Shown piece after piece: positions 1-8,451 of a DNA stretch of 21,261 bases; positions within the stretch are counted from its first letter, which is position 1, and each line of letters starts with the position of its first letter. The position numbers and the translations under genes were made by a program. The notes below the pieces were generated by a model. That model searched no databases and had not been told where the DNA came from. It saw only the letters and a program-made list of their open reading frames with translations. Source of the DNA: a virus; IMG/VR virus record IMGVR_UViG_3300046007_008909, positions 1-21,261 of that record; one strand, written 5' to 3'.

Positions 1-322
1 AATTTTGTACACTATCCTGTGATAAATATAAAGATCCATATCCAACACTTGTATTGAATTGGCTGTATAAACCCTTTCCTTGTGATAAACGTCCTATTGC
101 AACTTGACCATAATTTGATGGACGTGGTGGCATGCCAACATCATTAATGAAGTCATATAATCCACTAGTGGATGAAATATTTAATGTAAACACTCCCATA
201 TTTGGAACAACACTTTGTTCTAAAGGAGTTGATGTTTCTAATGATCTTGCACCAACACCAACAACTCCCCATGAGTTTGTATAGTTTCCTACACTATATG
301 CACCAACGGCAACATTTTCTGC
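1..322 (-). other. YadA-head-like beta-roll repeats, block 2 (residue ~1673 to window edge)
   Basis: The repeats seen are NVAVGAYSVG (from 1675), GVVGVGARSLE (about 1690), GQVAIGRLSQG (about 1745) and TSVGYGSLYLSQ (about 1766). This is the same beta-roll pattern as block 1, and it continues past the left edge, so its full length is unknown. Confidence 0.6.
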
Positions 323-3300
323 GATATATTCAATCGGCGGGGTTGGTGCAGCTGATATTCCAAGCGGATTTAATACTTTTTTAGGTTGAGTGTCAGTCAA
401 CCCCATTTCAACAGCGGATGACAATAATATATCACTATTACTACCGTTTGCGGTATTAGCTGCTAAATACCAAGTGTTTCCACTATTATCAGATCTAACA
501 TTTCCATATGCACTTGCCAGTATTAATATGCTAGGTGAATATGTTTGTATTGTTGTATAATCAAACTCTGAAAAGTCTGATCCGCCATCATAACTACCTG
601 TATACCAAGTACTACCCGTTGTAGAGCTAATGAGTATAGTTCCTGAATTACCAACTGTTAATACATTTCCATTTTTAAGAACTTTAACATCATTTAATGA
701 TTCGGTTGTTAAACTTTGTGTTACCAAAGACCAGCTAACGCCAGTATTATTTGTTTTATAAATTGATCCACTTTCGCCAACTGCAATCCAACTATCAGAA
801 TTGATGGAATCAATTGCATTTATTATATGAGACCCCGTATAACTGGAAGTTACCCAATTTAAATTACTGCCACTTTGTATATACCATATTTTTGATCCAA
901 CCAAAAAGCCAGTATTAATTGATGTTACACTTAAATTTTTAATACTATTTCCACCAATACCGTTTATACTACATGTAACCCACGATTTAGCAGAAGTTGT
1001 TGAACGTAATACTTTAGAATTTGAAGAATCAATACCATAAACAATATTTGAATTTAATGGGATTATTTTATCTATTGTATATACAGATGATGAATATATA
1101 GTTGTAAACGAACTATTTTTATTTGATGAGCGTAAAATGTATGTATTTAATGATAAGCTACTTGAGATATTAAAATCATTGTATAATATAAATGTTGTAT
1201 CACTGTTTGGTGATACAATTGAAGCCGGTTTTAGATATACGTTTGATCCAGTTAAAAAGCTGTTAACGAATGAAGCGGACGTAAAACTTGAACCAGATTC
1301 AATTACTGTATTCCATGAAAACCCACCATCAACAGACTTAAAAAGTTGACCAATTGGACTAACACCAATTATGTTTGACTGATATTTTTGTCTAATTGAT
1401 ACTGGTAGAATTGTTTTATTAGTTTGTAATGCACCATATCCAACTGCAACATTTTCTTTTGCATTTATAACAGTACCCATTGCACTGTGACCAACTGCAG
1501 TATCTTTATTACTGTATGTTGAATTTCCAAGTGTTCCAACACCAACAGCTGCCCCTTGTGTTAAATTATCTCTTAGTAGTGTTCTTTGCTGTGATGTTTT
1601 TTGACCAAAAATACCAACACCCAACCCAACATTTTCAGATGAGTTTGGAACATAAACTGGGGTTTCTCCTGGTTTTGTACAGCGATATGCGAAATTTTCT
1701 AAATTATAGAATGATGAACTTATAAATCTTGTTTGGAAACAATCTTTTGTATCCTCGCCGCCACCACCATTTGTATTATCTTCTTCATCAGATAAATTTA
1801 ATGGTTCTGCAAAGGCAGTTGTATATAATATAGAATCGCGTTGTGCGCTATTTGCTGGATTTATAGAATTTTCTAAATCTATAGATGTGTGATTTGAATC
1901 AATTTCTCTCCAGCTAGATCCCCCATTTGTTGATAATAAAACAAAATGATCATTATAAGAACCTAAATTTCTAGATCCAACTGCAACACCGATTGTGTTA
2001 CCCGATGAAAATTTAATATCTGCTATTGCGGTTGACGCATCGGTTGAATTTGGAACTGTGTATACTAAAGACGCATTTGCACCGCCATTGGTAGTACGAT
2101 AAATTGTATTGTTAAATGAAAATACACCGGTTTGTCCAGTTTTATCTAAGAAGTGAACAGTATCTATATTTGCACCACCAGTATTACTATTAATTGGTGT
2201 TGTTACTCTAGACCAAGTTGCTCCTGCATCTGTTGTTGTAAATAATCCAGGATTGCTTGATGAGTTTTTGCCTGATATAAATCCGCGTGTTGTTGAAACA
2301 AATTGTATTTGACCACTCTTATCATCCATGAAAGATTGTTTTGTATTACCACCACGATACCCAGTAATAGATACGAATGACCAAGATGTTCCGCCATTTG
2401 TAGTTCTATATATACCTTCAACAGAAGAATTTCCGTATAATGTAACAATACCGATATTAGCATCAATAAAGAATATATCTAACGGCTTATTTTGTTTTCC
2501 TACTGGAAGATTCAGAGATTCATTCCAAGTAGTTCCACCATCTGTTGTTTTAAATATCGTTGAATTTGAGTTGTAATTAGGGCCACCAGAGGAATTTATT
2601 GGATATGCCGTTATAAATCCAGTATTAGCAGAAGTAAAAAATACAGATGTTATATTAAAATTTTGAGGAGTTGCAAGTGTAGACCAATTTGAACCACCGT
2701 CAGATGTATATGATAATTTTCTTGTTGATGGTGTAAGTGCGGTTGGCTTTACAGTTCCAACTGCGAATCCGGTAGAAGAATTTAAAAAGCGCATTTTTAA
2801 TATTCCATCTGTTCCGTTTTGATATTTGTTATTATCAACAAAAAATTCAGAATCAGATTTTAATCCAAATGAAGTACCATTATTTGAAGATCCATATATA
2901 TAAAATTTGTCTATATCTTTATATATAATATATGACCCTTCGCTAAGCGCTGTTATAAGATAATCGCCTGCTGCTGGTTCTTGATTTAATATCGTAGGCT
3001 TCTTATCAACCCAAGTTAATCCTTTATCATCAGAACTCATCAATATCGGTTCGGAACCTAAATCTGTGCCAAGAGCTGCGTAAAGCCCCGTAGTACCACC
3101 TCCAATCCAATATCTATAGCTTCCTTCACCTGCAATAGCTGCTAACACTTGTGGATCGGTTGGCCATGGACCTATTATAGAAGACTCTTGTAGATTAGAT
3201 AATATTATTCCTTGGGTTCCTGCTGTTATCAAAAATCCATCAGCATCCCCATGGGGTTTTGTTTCATCTATTGTTATTGCTCTATTTCCATATTGAAATG

Positions 3301-5338
3301 GTATGGTTGTGCTTGATATTTCTACTACAGTGAATGATGGTGTTGATTGTGTAAAGTCTATTGTAAATTCTATTGAATATCCATTTTCGTGTAAAACATA
3401 AAGTGTGTCTGTTGAATAAACATGAATATCTATTGGTTTATAGAAGCATTGGCGTTTTTGGGTCCATGTTGAACCGCCATCATCTGAGACGTAGATGTAA
3501 TAATCATCTGGGCTTACGGTATCTTGTGTTAATACTACTATGTAATTATCATTTACTGGCCAAACTTTTAATATATCATGATTTGCAACTACTGATAGGA
3601 TGGTCCATGATCCACCATACGTTTTATACTTTAATAAATTGTTTGTACCGCATGCAAATACTTTAGTATCAGTACATTTTACATCTAAATATCTTTTGGA
3701 TGAGCTGTCATCTTGTGTAAATGTAAATGCCTGGGCGGATGTTCCATACTTTAAATTAGCACGTTCGCCCTTAAATATATAACCACCGTTTGTAACGCCA
3801 CCATCGGCAGTAACATATATTTCATACGCAGATCGTGCGGATATGGCATTAAAATCTAAATTATAATTATTATAACTCATGTTATAAAAATTATCATAAT
3901 TAAACCCGTCAGTTTGGGGTTCAAGTTCGGATATAGTAGCAGTTTTGTTATCTTTTTGAAGAAGTATAAAAGAATATGCTATTCCGGTATCTTCTACAAC
4001 ATCAAGCGCTTTTGGTTGTTGTGTTGCTGGGATATTTATGAACTTATCCTGTTTTAAATCTGTCCAATTATATTTTTGATTTGGAGAAGTTCCACTTAAA
4101 TCGTAAGTTTGACCAACTGACCAAAAAACATTATTTGAAGATATAGCTACATGTATGTTTGAAGGTGACGCAGATGGTGATAATTTTAATGTTTTTATGT
4201 CTATTATTGGTGGTTGTGGGTTTGGTATCGGAGTAGAAATGAAACTCCAATTGGCTCCAGCATCAGAAGATCTTAAAATTTTTGTTGTATCATCTGTTAC
4301 AGCAAGAACCAAATCTTGTTCAGGTATAATTATATCATTTACGCCACCGTTTAATCTAGTAACTGGCAATGCTACCGCTGTCCAATTGTCACCATCATCT
4401 GTTGTTTTTAATACTTTTCCATATGGTAAAGAAGTTGCTGCGTATGCAGTTGTTGCATTATATTTATCAAAAATTACTCGATTTATTACACCATATTTAA
4501 CACCACCCCCAGTAACATCAGTTATTGTTCCACCATCATCTTTATATAATTTACCAGATTCACTTCCATATATAAAAACTCCTGTAGTTGGATTATACGC
4601 AATAGCAGTTAGTGCGTCATTTGGATTTCCAGCCAATGCACCAGTTAGTGTTATTTCCGTAGTACTTATCACAACTGGGGTTGGTGTTTTATTGGGATCA
4701 ACTACTATTTTTATTAATGCCGGTCTATATACGCTACCAAGAGCAGATTCTACACGAAACGTCTTGCCTCTCCCACCCAGTAAATGTTGAAATTTTATCA
4801 TGCTTCGAAAAATAGCTGCATTACCTCCTGGTACACCCTCATATTTTGCACCAACTACATAACATTCTGATTTGTTTATCCAAATCATATCAAAACCAAC
4901 AAAATCACCGAATCCTTTAAGAAGAGAAAAATTTAATCCACCATCTACTGAAACGCTTATTCGGCATGCATTATCGTCCGGTGCCGATGAATTTATTACA
5001 GCCGATCCACTTATTTTTGCAAACGGATTTAATTCTGTTACTAAAGTATATGCAGTTTTATAATCAACGTGCTGTACTCGATAACCAAGTACTCTTCCTC
5101 CCGGTACTTTAGCTTGAGTAAACCCATTATCACCATTTTGGTTTGAAGAAATAACATAATCAAATCCACCCTGTCCGATAATAGATCGATTTCCCGGAAG
5201 ACTGTCATTGTATGTTGCATCTGTTCCGGCTACAAAAACATTTGGGTCTGCTTGTGGTTGCCTAAGAATTTGCTTAAAAAACGAACCGGTAGTTGCTTTT
5301 ATTAATCCCTGAACATCGGTGGTTCCAAATATCTTCAT
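1..5338 (-). CDS. Giant beta-propeller / YadA-head-like tail adhesin, 3' end beyond window
   Basis: One minus-strand frame is open from an ATG at 5338 to the left edge, at least 1,779 codons, with no stop; the start reads MKIFGTTDVQGLIK. A weak AGAG lies upstream. Asp-box motifs (S/T-x-D/N-x-G-x-T/S-W) end in Trp at about residues 319, 364, 625, 776, 885, 938, 986, 1042, 1143, 1342, 1453, 1495, 1536, 1578 and 1623, with degenerate copies at 137, 1089 and 1411. This is the signature of BNR/sortilin/Ycf48-type propellers. Two blocks of AVGxxAL-type repeats (about 1235-1304 and from 1675) resemble the YadA-head left-handed beta-roll found in trimeric adhesins and phage fibres. No enzyme residues, signal peptide or membrane segment were seen. 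Position after the tail tube gene, its own upstream terminator and promoter-like motif suggest a separately transcribed tail-tip or fibre adhesin. The frame is seen directly; the receptor-binding role is inferred. Confidence 0.85.
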   Translation of the reverse strand, partial: MKIFGTTDVQGLIKATTGSFFKQILRQPQADPNVFVAGTDATYNDSLPGNRSIIGQGGFDYVISSNQNGDNGFTQAKVPGGRVLGYRVQHVDYKTAYTLVTELNPFAKISGSAVINSSAPDDNACRISVSVDGGLNFSLLKGFGDFVGFDMIWINKSECYVVGAKYEGVPGGNAAIFRSMIKFQHLLGGRGKTFRVESALGSVYRPALIKIVVDPNKTPTPVVISTTEITLTGALAGNPNDALTAIAYNPTTGVFIYGSESGKLYKDDGGTITDVTGGGVKYGVINRVIFDKYNATTAYAATSLPYGKVLKTTDDGDNWTAVALPVTRLNGGVNDIIIPEQDLVLAVTDDTTKILRSSDAGANWSFISTPIPNPQPPIIDIKTLKLSPSASPSNIHVAISSNNVFWSVGQTYDLSGTSPNQKYNWTDLKQDKFINIPATQQPKALDVVEDTGIAYSFILLQKDNKTATISELEPQTDGFNYDNFYNMSYNNYNLDFNAISARSAYEIYVTADGGVTNGGYIFKGERANLKYGTSAQAFTFTQDDSSSKRYLDVKCTDTKVFACGTNNLLKYKTYGGSWTILSVVANHDILKVWPVNDNYIVVLTQDTVSPDDYYIYVSDDGGSTWTQKRQCFYKPIDIHVYSTDTLYVLHENGYSIEFTIDFTQSTPSFTVVEISSTTIPFQYGNRAITIDETKPHGDADGFLITAGTQGIILSNLQESSIIGPWPTDPQVLAAIAGEGSYRYWIGGGTTGLYAALGTDLGSEPILMSSDDKGLTWVDKKPTILNQEPAAGDYLITALSEGSYIIYKDIDKFYIYGSSNNGTSFGLKSDSEFFVDNNKYQNGTDGILKMRFLNSSTGFAVGTVKPTALTPSTRKLSYTSDGGSNWSTLATPQNFNITSVFFTSANTGFITAYPINSSGGPNYNSNSTIFKTTDGGTTWNESLNLPVGKQNKPLDIFFIDANIGIVTLYGNSSVEGIYRTTNGGTSWSFVSITGYRGGNTKQSFMDDKSGQIQFVSTTRGFISGKNSSSNPGLFTTTDAGATWSRVTTPINSNTGGANIDTVHFLDKTGQTGVFSFNNTIYRTTNGGANASLVYTVPNSTDASTAIADIKFSSGNTIGVAVGSRNLGSYNDHFVLLSTNGGSSWREIDSNHTSIDLENSINPANSAQRDSILYTTAFAEPLNLSDEEDNTNGGGGEDTKDCFQTRFISSSFYNLENFAYRCTKPGETPVYVPNSSENVGLGVGIFGQKTSQQRTLLRDNLTQGAAVGVGTLGNSTYSNKDTAVGHSAMGTVINAKENVAVGYGALQTNKTILPVSIRQKYQSNIIGVSPIGQLFKSVDGGFSWNTVIESGSSFTSASFVNSFLTGSNVYLKPASIVSPNSDTTFILYNDFNISSSLSLNTYILRSSNKNSSFTTIYSSSVYTIDKIIPLNSNIVYGIDSSNSKVLRSTTSAKSWVTCSINGIGGNSIKNLSVTSINTGFLVGSKIWYIQSGSNLNWVTSSYTGSHIINAIDSINSDSWIAVGESGSIYKTNNTGVSWSLVTQSLTTESLNDVKVLKNGNVLTVGNSGTILISSTTGSTWYTGSYDGGSDFSEFDYTTIQTYSPSILILASAYGNVRSDNSGNTWYLAANTANGSNSDILLSSAVEMGLTDTQPKKVLNPLGISAAPTPPIEYIAENVAVGAYSVGNYTNSWGVVGVGARSLETSTPLEQSVVPNMGVFTLNISSTSGLYDFINDVGMPPRPSNYGQVAIGRLSQGKGLYSQFNTSVGYGSLYLSQDSVQN
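449..1351 (-). other. Propeller region C, Asp-box repeats (residues ~1330-1630)
   Basis: Asp boxes occur at W1342 (SVDGGFSW), F1411 (degenerate, SSNKNSSF), W1453 (STTSAKSW), W1495, W1536 (TNNTGVSW), W1578 (TTGSTW) and W1623 (DNSGNTW). From 1411 onward the period is 41-45 residues, shorter than in region B, and many copies have lost the central Asp or Gly. With one unseen blade between 1342 and 1411 the spacing would fit about seven blades. Confidence 0.65.
1421..1642 (-). other. YadA-head-like beta-roll repeats, block 1 (residues ~1233-1306)
   Basis: The block contains four short repeats: ENVGLGVGIFG (from 1235), GAAVGVGTLG (about 1262), DTAVGHSAMG (about 1278) and NVAVGYGAL (1296-1304). They fit the N-x-A-V-G-x-x-A/S-L pattern of the left-handed beta-roll of YadA-type trimeric adhesins, also common in phage fibres. 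The block separates propeller regions B and C. Confidence 0.65.
1889..2731 (-). other. Propeller region B, regular Asp-box repeats (residues ~870-1150)
   Basis: Six Asp boxes are spaced 47-56 residues apart: W885 (TSDGGSNW), W938 (TTDGGTTW), W986 (TTNGGTSW), W1042 (TTDAGATW), a copy at 1089 where the Trp is Ala (TTNGGANA), and W1143 (STNGGSSW). The regular period is that expected for blades of one six- or seven-bladed propeller of the Ycf48/sortilin/BNR type. Confidence 0.75.
2969..4951 (-). other. Propeller region A of the giant protein (residues ~130-790)
   Basis: This region holds four clear Asp boxes, at W319 (TTDDGDNW), W364 (SSDAGANW), W625 (SDDGGSTW) and W776 (SSDDKGLTW), plus an early variant ending in Phe (SVDGGLNF, F137). 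Spacing is irregular, so some blades have probably lost the signature or other domains are inserted. The blade count cannot be fixed by eye. Confidence 0.6.
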
Positions 5339-5373
5339 GTGTATTCTCTATATAATGGGTACAAAATTATATC

Positions 5374-5385
5374 AATAAATATTGA
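5374..5385 (-). promoter_or_regulatory. Putative late promoter motif upstream of the giant gene
   Basis: The coding strand reads TCAATATTTATT, ending 36 nt before the ATG at 5338 and lying just downstream of the terminator at 5399-5424. It is one of six similar sites at matched distances from gene starts. Here the site sits inside an inverted repeat (tcaata/tattga, 5372-5385). Confidence 0.45.
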
Positions 5386-5398
5386 TTTCTATATAAAA

Positions 5399-5424
5399 AA
5401 AATCCCCGCTATTGCGGGGATTTT
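5399..5424 (-). terminator. Rho-independent terminator after the tail tube gene
   Basis: An 11-bp perfect stem (AAAATCCCCGC with GCGGGGATTTT) closes a 4-nt loop and is followed on the minus strand by a T-rich tail. It lies 23 nt after the stop of gene 19. The A/T arms also give the plus strand a T-tail, so it could be bidirectional, but no plus-strand gene uses it. Confidence 0.88.
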
Positions 5425-5446
5425 CATGTTAATATTTCTAATTTTA

Positions 5447-5935
5447 TTAGAATTGAAGGATCGCATAATCGTATGAAAGTGTAAGTGTTATTTCAACAGC
5501 ACTTTCTGTTCCCCAGTCAAAATCTCCAAAGTTAGTTTCTTTGATGAATGCACCTTTTATAGTCCATTCTTCAATCTTATCGCCAACTGGTCCAAGGGTA
5601 TTAAATGTAATATCTTTTTTGTAGAAGTCTGCATAACCATCACGCCCTGTAACAGATTCGTGTGATAGACGAATCCACTCAAGTGTTGCTTGCGCAGCAG
5701 ACGGAACAATTGGATCATACAATTTAATCTGAAGATCTTGCCATTCGCCCTTGCCTTTTAATTGACGCTTAACATTTATATGTTCCATAGTCACTTTACC
5801 GAACGTAATGTTTGGGCGCTGTGCTGCTTTAATCAGATATGCAGGTACACCTTCGATGTACATGATAAACCGGTTGAGCACTTTTGGCTCAAACGCCGTA
5901 AACATAATTTCGGTGGGACTTAAAAGATCGGCCAT
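5447..5935 (-). CDS. 19: Tail tube protein, T4 gp19 family
   Basis: This encodes a 162-aa protein, almost exactly the length of T4 gp19 (163 aa), which stacks as hexameric rings to form the inner tube of the contractile tail. Features seen are an N-terminal LLSPTEIMFTAFEPKVLNRF, a central YIEGVPAYLIKAAQRP, and a C-terminal ITLTLSYDYAILQF; the family commonly ends in such a beta-strand. A strong AAGGAG (5942-5947) lies 6 nt before the ATG. It has its own upstream promoter-like motif and a strong terminator, so it may be transcribed as a single-gene unit at high level. The gene directly before it is the tail sheath, the classic 18-19 pair. The family call is by recognition of the sequence and its context. 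Confidence 0.93.
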   Translation of the reverse strand: MADLLSPTEIMFTAFEPKVLNRFIMYIEGVPAYLIKAAQRPNITFGKVTMEHINVKRQLKGKGEWQDLQIKLYDPIVPSAAQATLEWIRLSHESVTGRDGYADFYKKDITFNTLGPVGDKIEEWTIKGAFIKETNFGDFDWGTESAVEITLTLSYDYAILQF

Positions 5936-5965
5936 TTAATTCTCCTTATGATTCAATTACTTTAT

Positions 5966-5978
5966 AATAAATATCAGA
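5966..5978 (-). promoter_or_regulatory. Putative late promoter motif upstream of gene 19
   Basis: The coding strand reads TCTGATATTTATT, ending 31 nt before the gene 19 start and lying in the 54-nt gap after the sheath stop. It is identical over 13 nt to the site upstream of phoH (12240-12252). Confidence 0.5.
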
Positions 5979-5989
5979 TTATTCAATTA

Positions 5990-8428
5990 TTATTCTGGAA
6001 ACTCTGCGCCAGTTGGTTGTACGTTAAAGTCAAGTATGATAAACTCAGCAGTACGTGTTGGTTGGAGATACAATTGACCGTACATAATATTTCTGTCTAT
6101 TAAGTCAGGTGTATTATTTGTTTCATCCATAATAACACGGAATGCATACAATCCTTGTCTTTGTTGGATAGACTCTAAATATGGCGTTACTATATTCAAG
6201 AATCTATTGCGAGTTGCTGCTGTATTTTGTTCAAACACCAAGAATCTAGTTGAAGCTGCGATAAACTTCTTAGCTGCTATAAGCAATCTTCTAACATTAA
6301 TTCTGTCAAGTGCAGATGGTCTTCCTTGTAAAGTTTTTTGTCCCCATACACATACACCTTGACCTGGGAATGATGCGATTGGATTGATTCTGTTTTCATA
6401 CAAAGCATCACGCTCTGTTTGTGTAAGACGTGTTTTTGCTTGAATAACTTCTGTCAATCCACCACGATTCAATCCAGCTGGTGCAAACCATTCTGCTGCA
6501 ATTCTATCGTTGAACGAGATAACACCCGGAAGTACTACTGACGGTGGTACCCATACTGGTTTATTTTTATCTGTGTCAACAATTTTAACCCATGGGTAGT
6601 AAGTTGCAGAATAATTTGAATCAAATCCAGCAACAGTTGATACTGCGTCTGCTACCGATGCTTCCAATCCAACTGCATCGAAGATAACAAACGCATCACC
6701 ACGCTCTTCTGCTGTATCTTTTGCATAAGTTGTAATTGTTGGGTGAAGTGAGTGTAAAACACCCGGCACAATTATCATGTTGATATCAAACTCATCTTTG
6801 TTAGATATTGCATCCAAAGCTTTCTTATAAGCTGTGTAGCCATCTGCAGATGTAGAAGAAATATCAAATCCTTGTGTGTTTCCTGCTATTATATGAACAC
6901 CTGTTCTCTTTTGTGCATTTGGTTTTGTTCCATCAAATCCACCTTGGAACGGAACAACAAACTTTCTACTATCCAACGCTGTATTAGATGAAAGGTCAAT
7001 TGCACCTGTATACGGAGCAGTTGCACTTGGAAATGCTGCACCCAATGGCTGTGAAAAATCAGAAAGAATAAAGTCTACATTGTTTCCGTTTGTCAATTGT
7101 GATGTAACTGGTAATGCACATAAATAATTTACGTTATCAGATCCCTGTAAATCGAAATCGAATCCCCAGTATTTACGCTTATTATATGTTCCGCCAATTG
7201 TCTGTGCTTGTACATATGTTGCAGCAGGTGGCTGAGTAAACGAATCAGGTATTGGTGAATACAGTGCCTTAAATCCAAACGGTACTAGTGAAGGATCAAT
7301 TGCTCCGTTGTTTACTGAGTCATCAACTATAACTCTAACATAGTTTGATTTGTTTGGATAGTCACCATTTACGATAACCTTTCCGTTTGAATCAACTGTT
7401 TGATATCTATCACCAATAACACGTAGTATGTATAATGGAGAATTTGGATCTAAATTACATGTAAACTGCTCGATGATTGCTGGGCGAAGATCATCGTCTT
7501 CGTGATCAAATGGTGCGTTTTTAATATCGCTTTGATCAACATAGCGAACAACAACATCGAACTGACCATATAAGGATCCTGCAATTGTACCAGCAGGGCG
7601 TATATTTGCAATTCCAATTTTCACATCCATGTTAGTAACTGTACCATCTGATAGATGGGTGAACTTAAATAAGTTTACAGCTACTCCACCAATTTTTTGT
7701 GAAGTAATCCATGGTGTAGTTGCTGCGCTGTATTCATTCTGGAAATCCCAGTTATCTAACGCAGAGCCACTTTGGATTGAAATTGTTAATGTACCGTTTC
7801 CACCTAAAGCCATTTCATTTGCTTTGTTAGCAAACAAAGAATAGTTGTAAACTGGGTATGTTCCAACTGGGCTATATCCAAAAAGTTTACCTAAGAAGTT
7901 GTCACTATCTGGATCGATCGATGCTGAAAATGCTGTGCCATTTTTATCAACTGCATTCGTAAATGTTCCAGTATCAGTAACAAATGAACCAGAAATTGTT
8001 AAATTAAATGATCCAGTCTCTTCGCTGTTTTCGATTATAGAATCTTCAAATAATGGAGTAGAACCGTCTGTTGTTACTGCAAAAGTTGGATGGAGCATAC
8101 TTAACAAGTATGAACCAGAATCATCCGTTGCTACGATTGCAATCGGATTTGTTAATTCATATCCACCAGTACCCAGTACACGTACAATTGTAGCACTTGG
8201 TGCATTATTTAAATATGATTTTGCTGTATAAGGCAAATAGGTATTCTCTGAGAACCCTCCAAACTTTGTTGTAAACTCTCTAAAAGAGCCTACTGGGGTT
8301 GGTACAAATGCAGGTCCTTTAACTGTTGGTCCAATCAAAGCAGCACCGATTTGTCCAATTGCTTGAGGGAGAAATGACGAATCAATCTCTCTTGAAAATA
8401 CACCAGGACTTACAATTCTTTCTGCCAC
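5990..8428 (-). CDS. 18: Contractile tail sheath protein, T4 gp18 family
   Basis: This 812-aa protein (T4 gp18 is 659 aa) forms the contractile outer sheath around the tube. The N-terminus (residues 1-90: VSPGVFSREID, then IGQIGAALIGPTVKGP) is the conserved linker and core. The C-terminal domain from about residue 652 carries the family hallmark GQKTLQGRPSALDRINVRRL and ends RTAEFIILDFNVQPTGAEF, the part that interlocks subunits. Residues of about 110-480 are a Ser/Thr/Gly-rich insertion, the likely source of the extra length and surface exposed. The start is GTG: GGAG (8435-8438) lies 6 nt upstream and no in-frame ATG fits. An out-of-frame ATG overlaps it at 8430-8428. It is probably co-transcribed with the small gene before it. 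Confidence 0.96.
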   Translation of the reverse strand: MAERIVSPGVFSREIDSSFLPQAIGQIGAALIGPTVKGPAFVPTPVGSFREFTTKFGGFSENTYLPYTAKSYLNNAPSATIVRVLGTGGYELTNPIAIVATDDSGSYLLSMLHPTFAVTTDGSTPLFEDSIIENSEETGSFNLTISGSFVTDTGTFTNAVDKNGTAFSASIDPDSDNFLGKLFGYSPVGTYPVYNYSLFANKANEMALGGNGTLTISIQSGSALDNWDFQNEYSAATTPWITSQKIGGVAVNLFKFTHLSDGTVTNMDVKIGIANIRPAGTIAGSLYGQFDVVVRYVDQSDIKNAPFDHEDDDLRPAIIEQFTCNLDPNSPLYILRVIGDRYQTVDSNGKVIVNGDYPNKSNYVRVIVDDSVNNGAIDPSLVPFGFKALYSPIPDSFTQPPAATYVQAQTIGGTYNKRKYWGFDFDLQGSDNVNYLCALPVTSQLTNGNNVDFILSDFSQPLGAAFPSATAPYTGAIDLSSNTALDSRKFVVPFQGGFDGTKPNAQKRTGVHIIAGNTQGFDISSTSADGYTAYKKALDAISNKDEFDINMIIVPGVLHSLHPTITTYAKDTAEERGDAFVIFDAVGLEASVADAVSTVAGFDSNYSATYYPWVKIVDTDKNKPVWVPPSVVLPGVISFNDRIAAEWFAPAGLNRGGLTEVIQAKTRLTQTERDALYENRINPIASFPGQGVCVWGQKTLQGRPSALDRINVRRLLIAAKKFIAASTRFLVFEQNTAATRNRFLNIVTPYLESIQQRQGLYAFRVIMDETNNTPDLIDRNIMYGQLYLQPTRTAEFIILDFNVQPTGAEFPE

Positions 8429-8451
8429 ATTATTCTCCTAATATAAAATTT

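Noticed and set aside
202-3782. Several plus-strand and one minus-strand short open frames
   Set aside because: All are shadows of the single minus-strand frame that carries the repeated protein motifs; none shows a family match or ribosome binding site.
4155-4790. Plus-strand open frame of 211 codons
   Set aside because: It is antisense to the giant minus-strand gene and its composition mirrors the Asp-box repeats. It has no ribosome binding site and no plus-strand neighbours.
1-5338. CRISPR-like or tandem DNA repeats
   Set aside because: Repeated strings such as CCACCATCTGTTGT recur, but they vary in sequence and spacing and encode protein blades in frame, so they are coding repeats.
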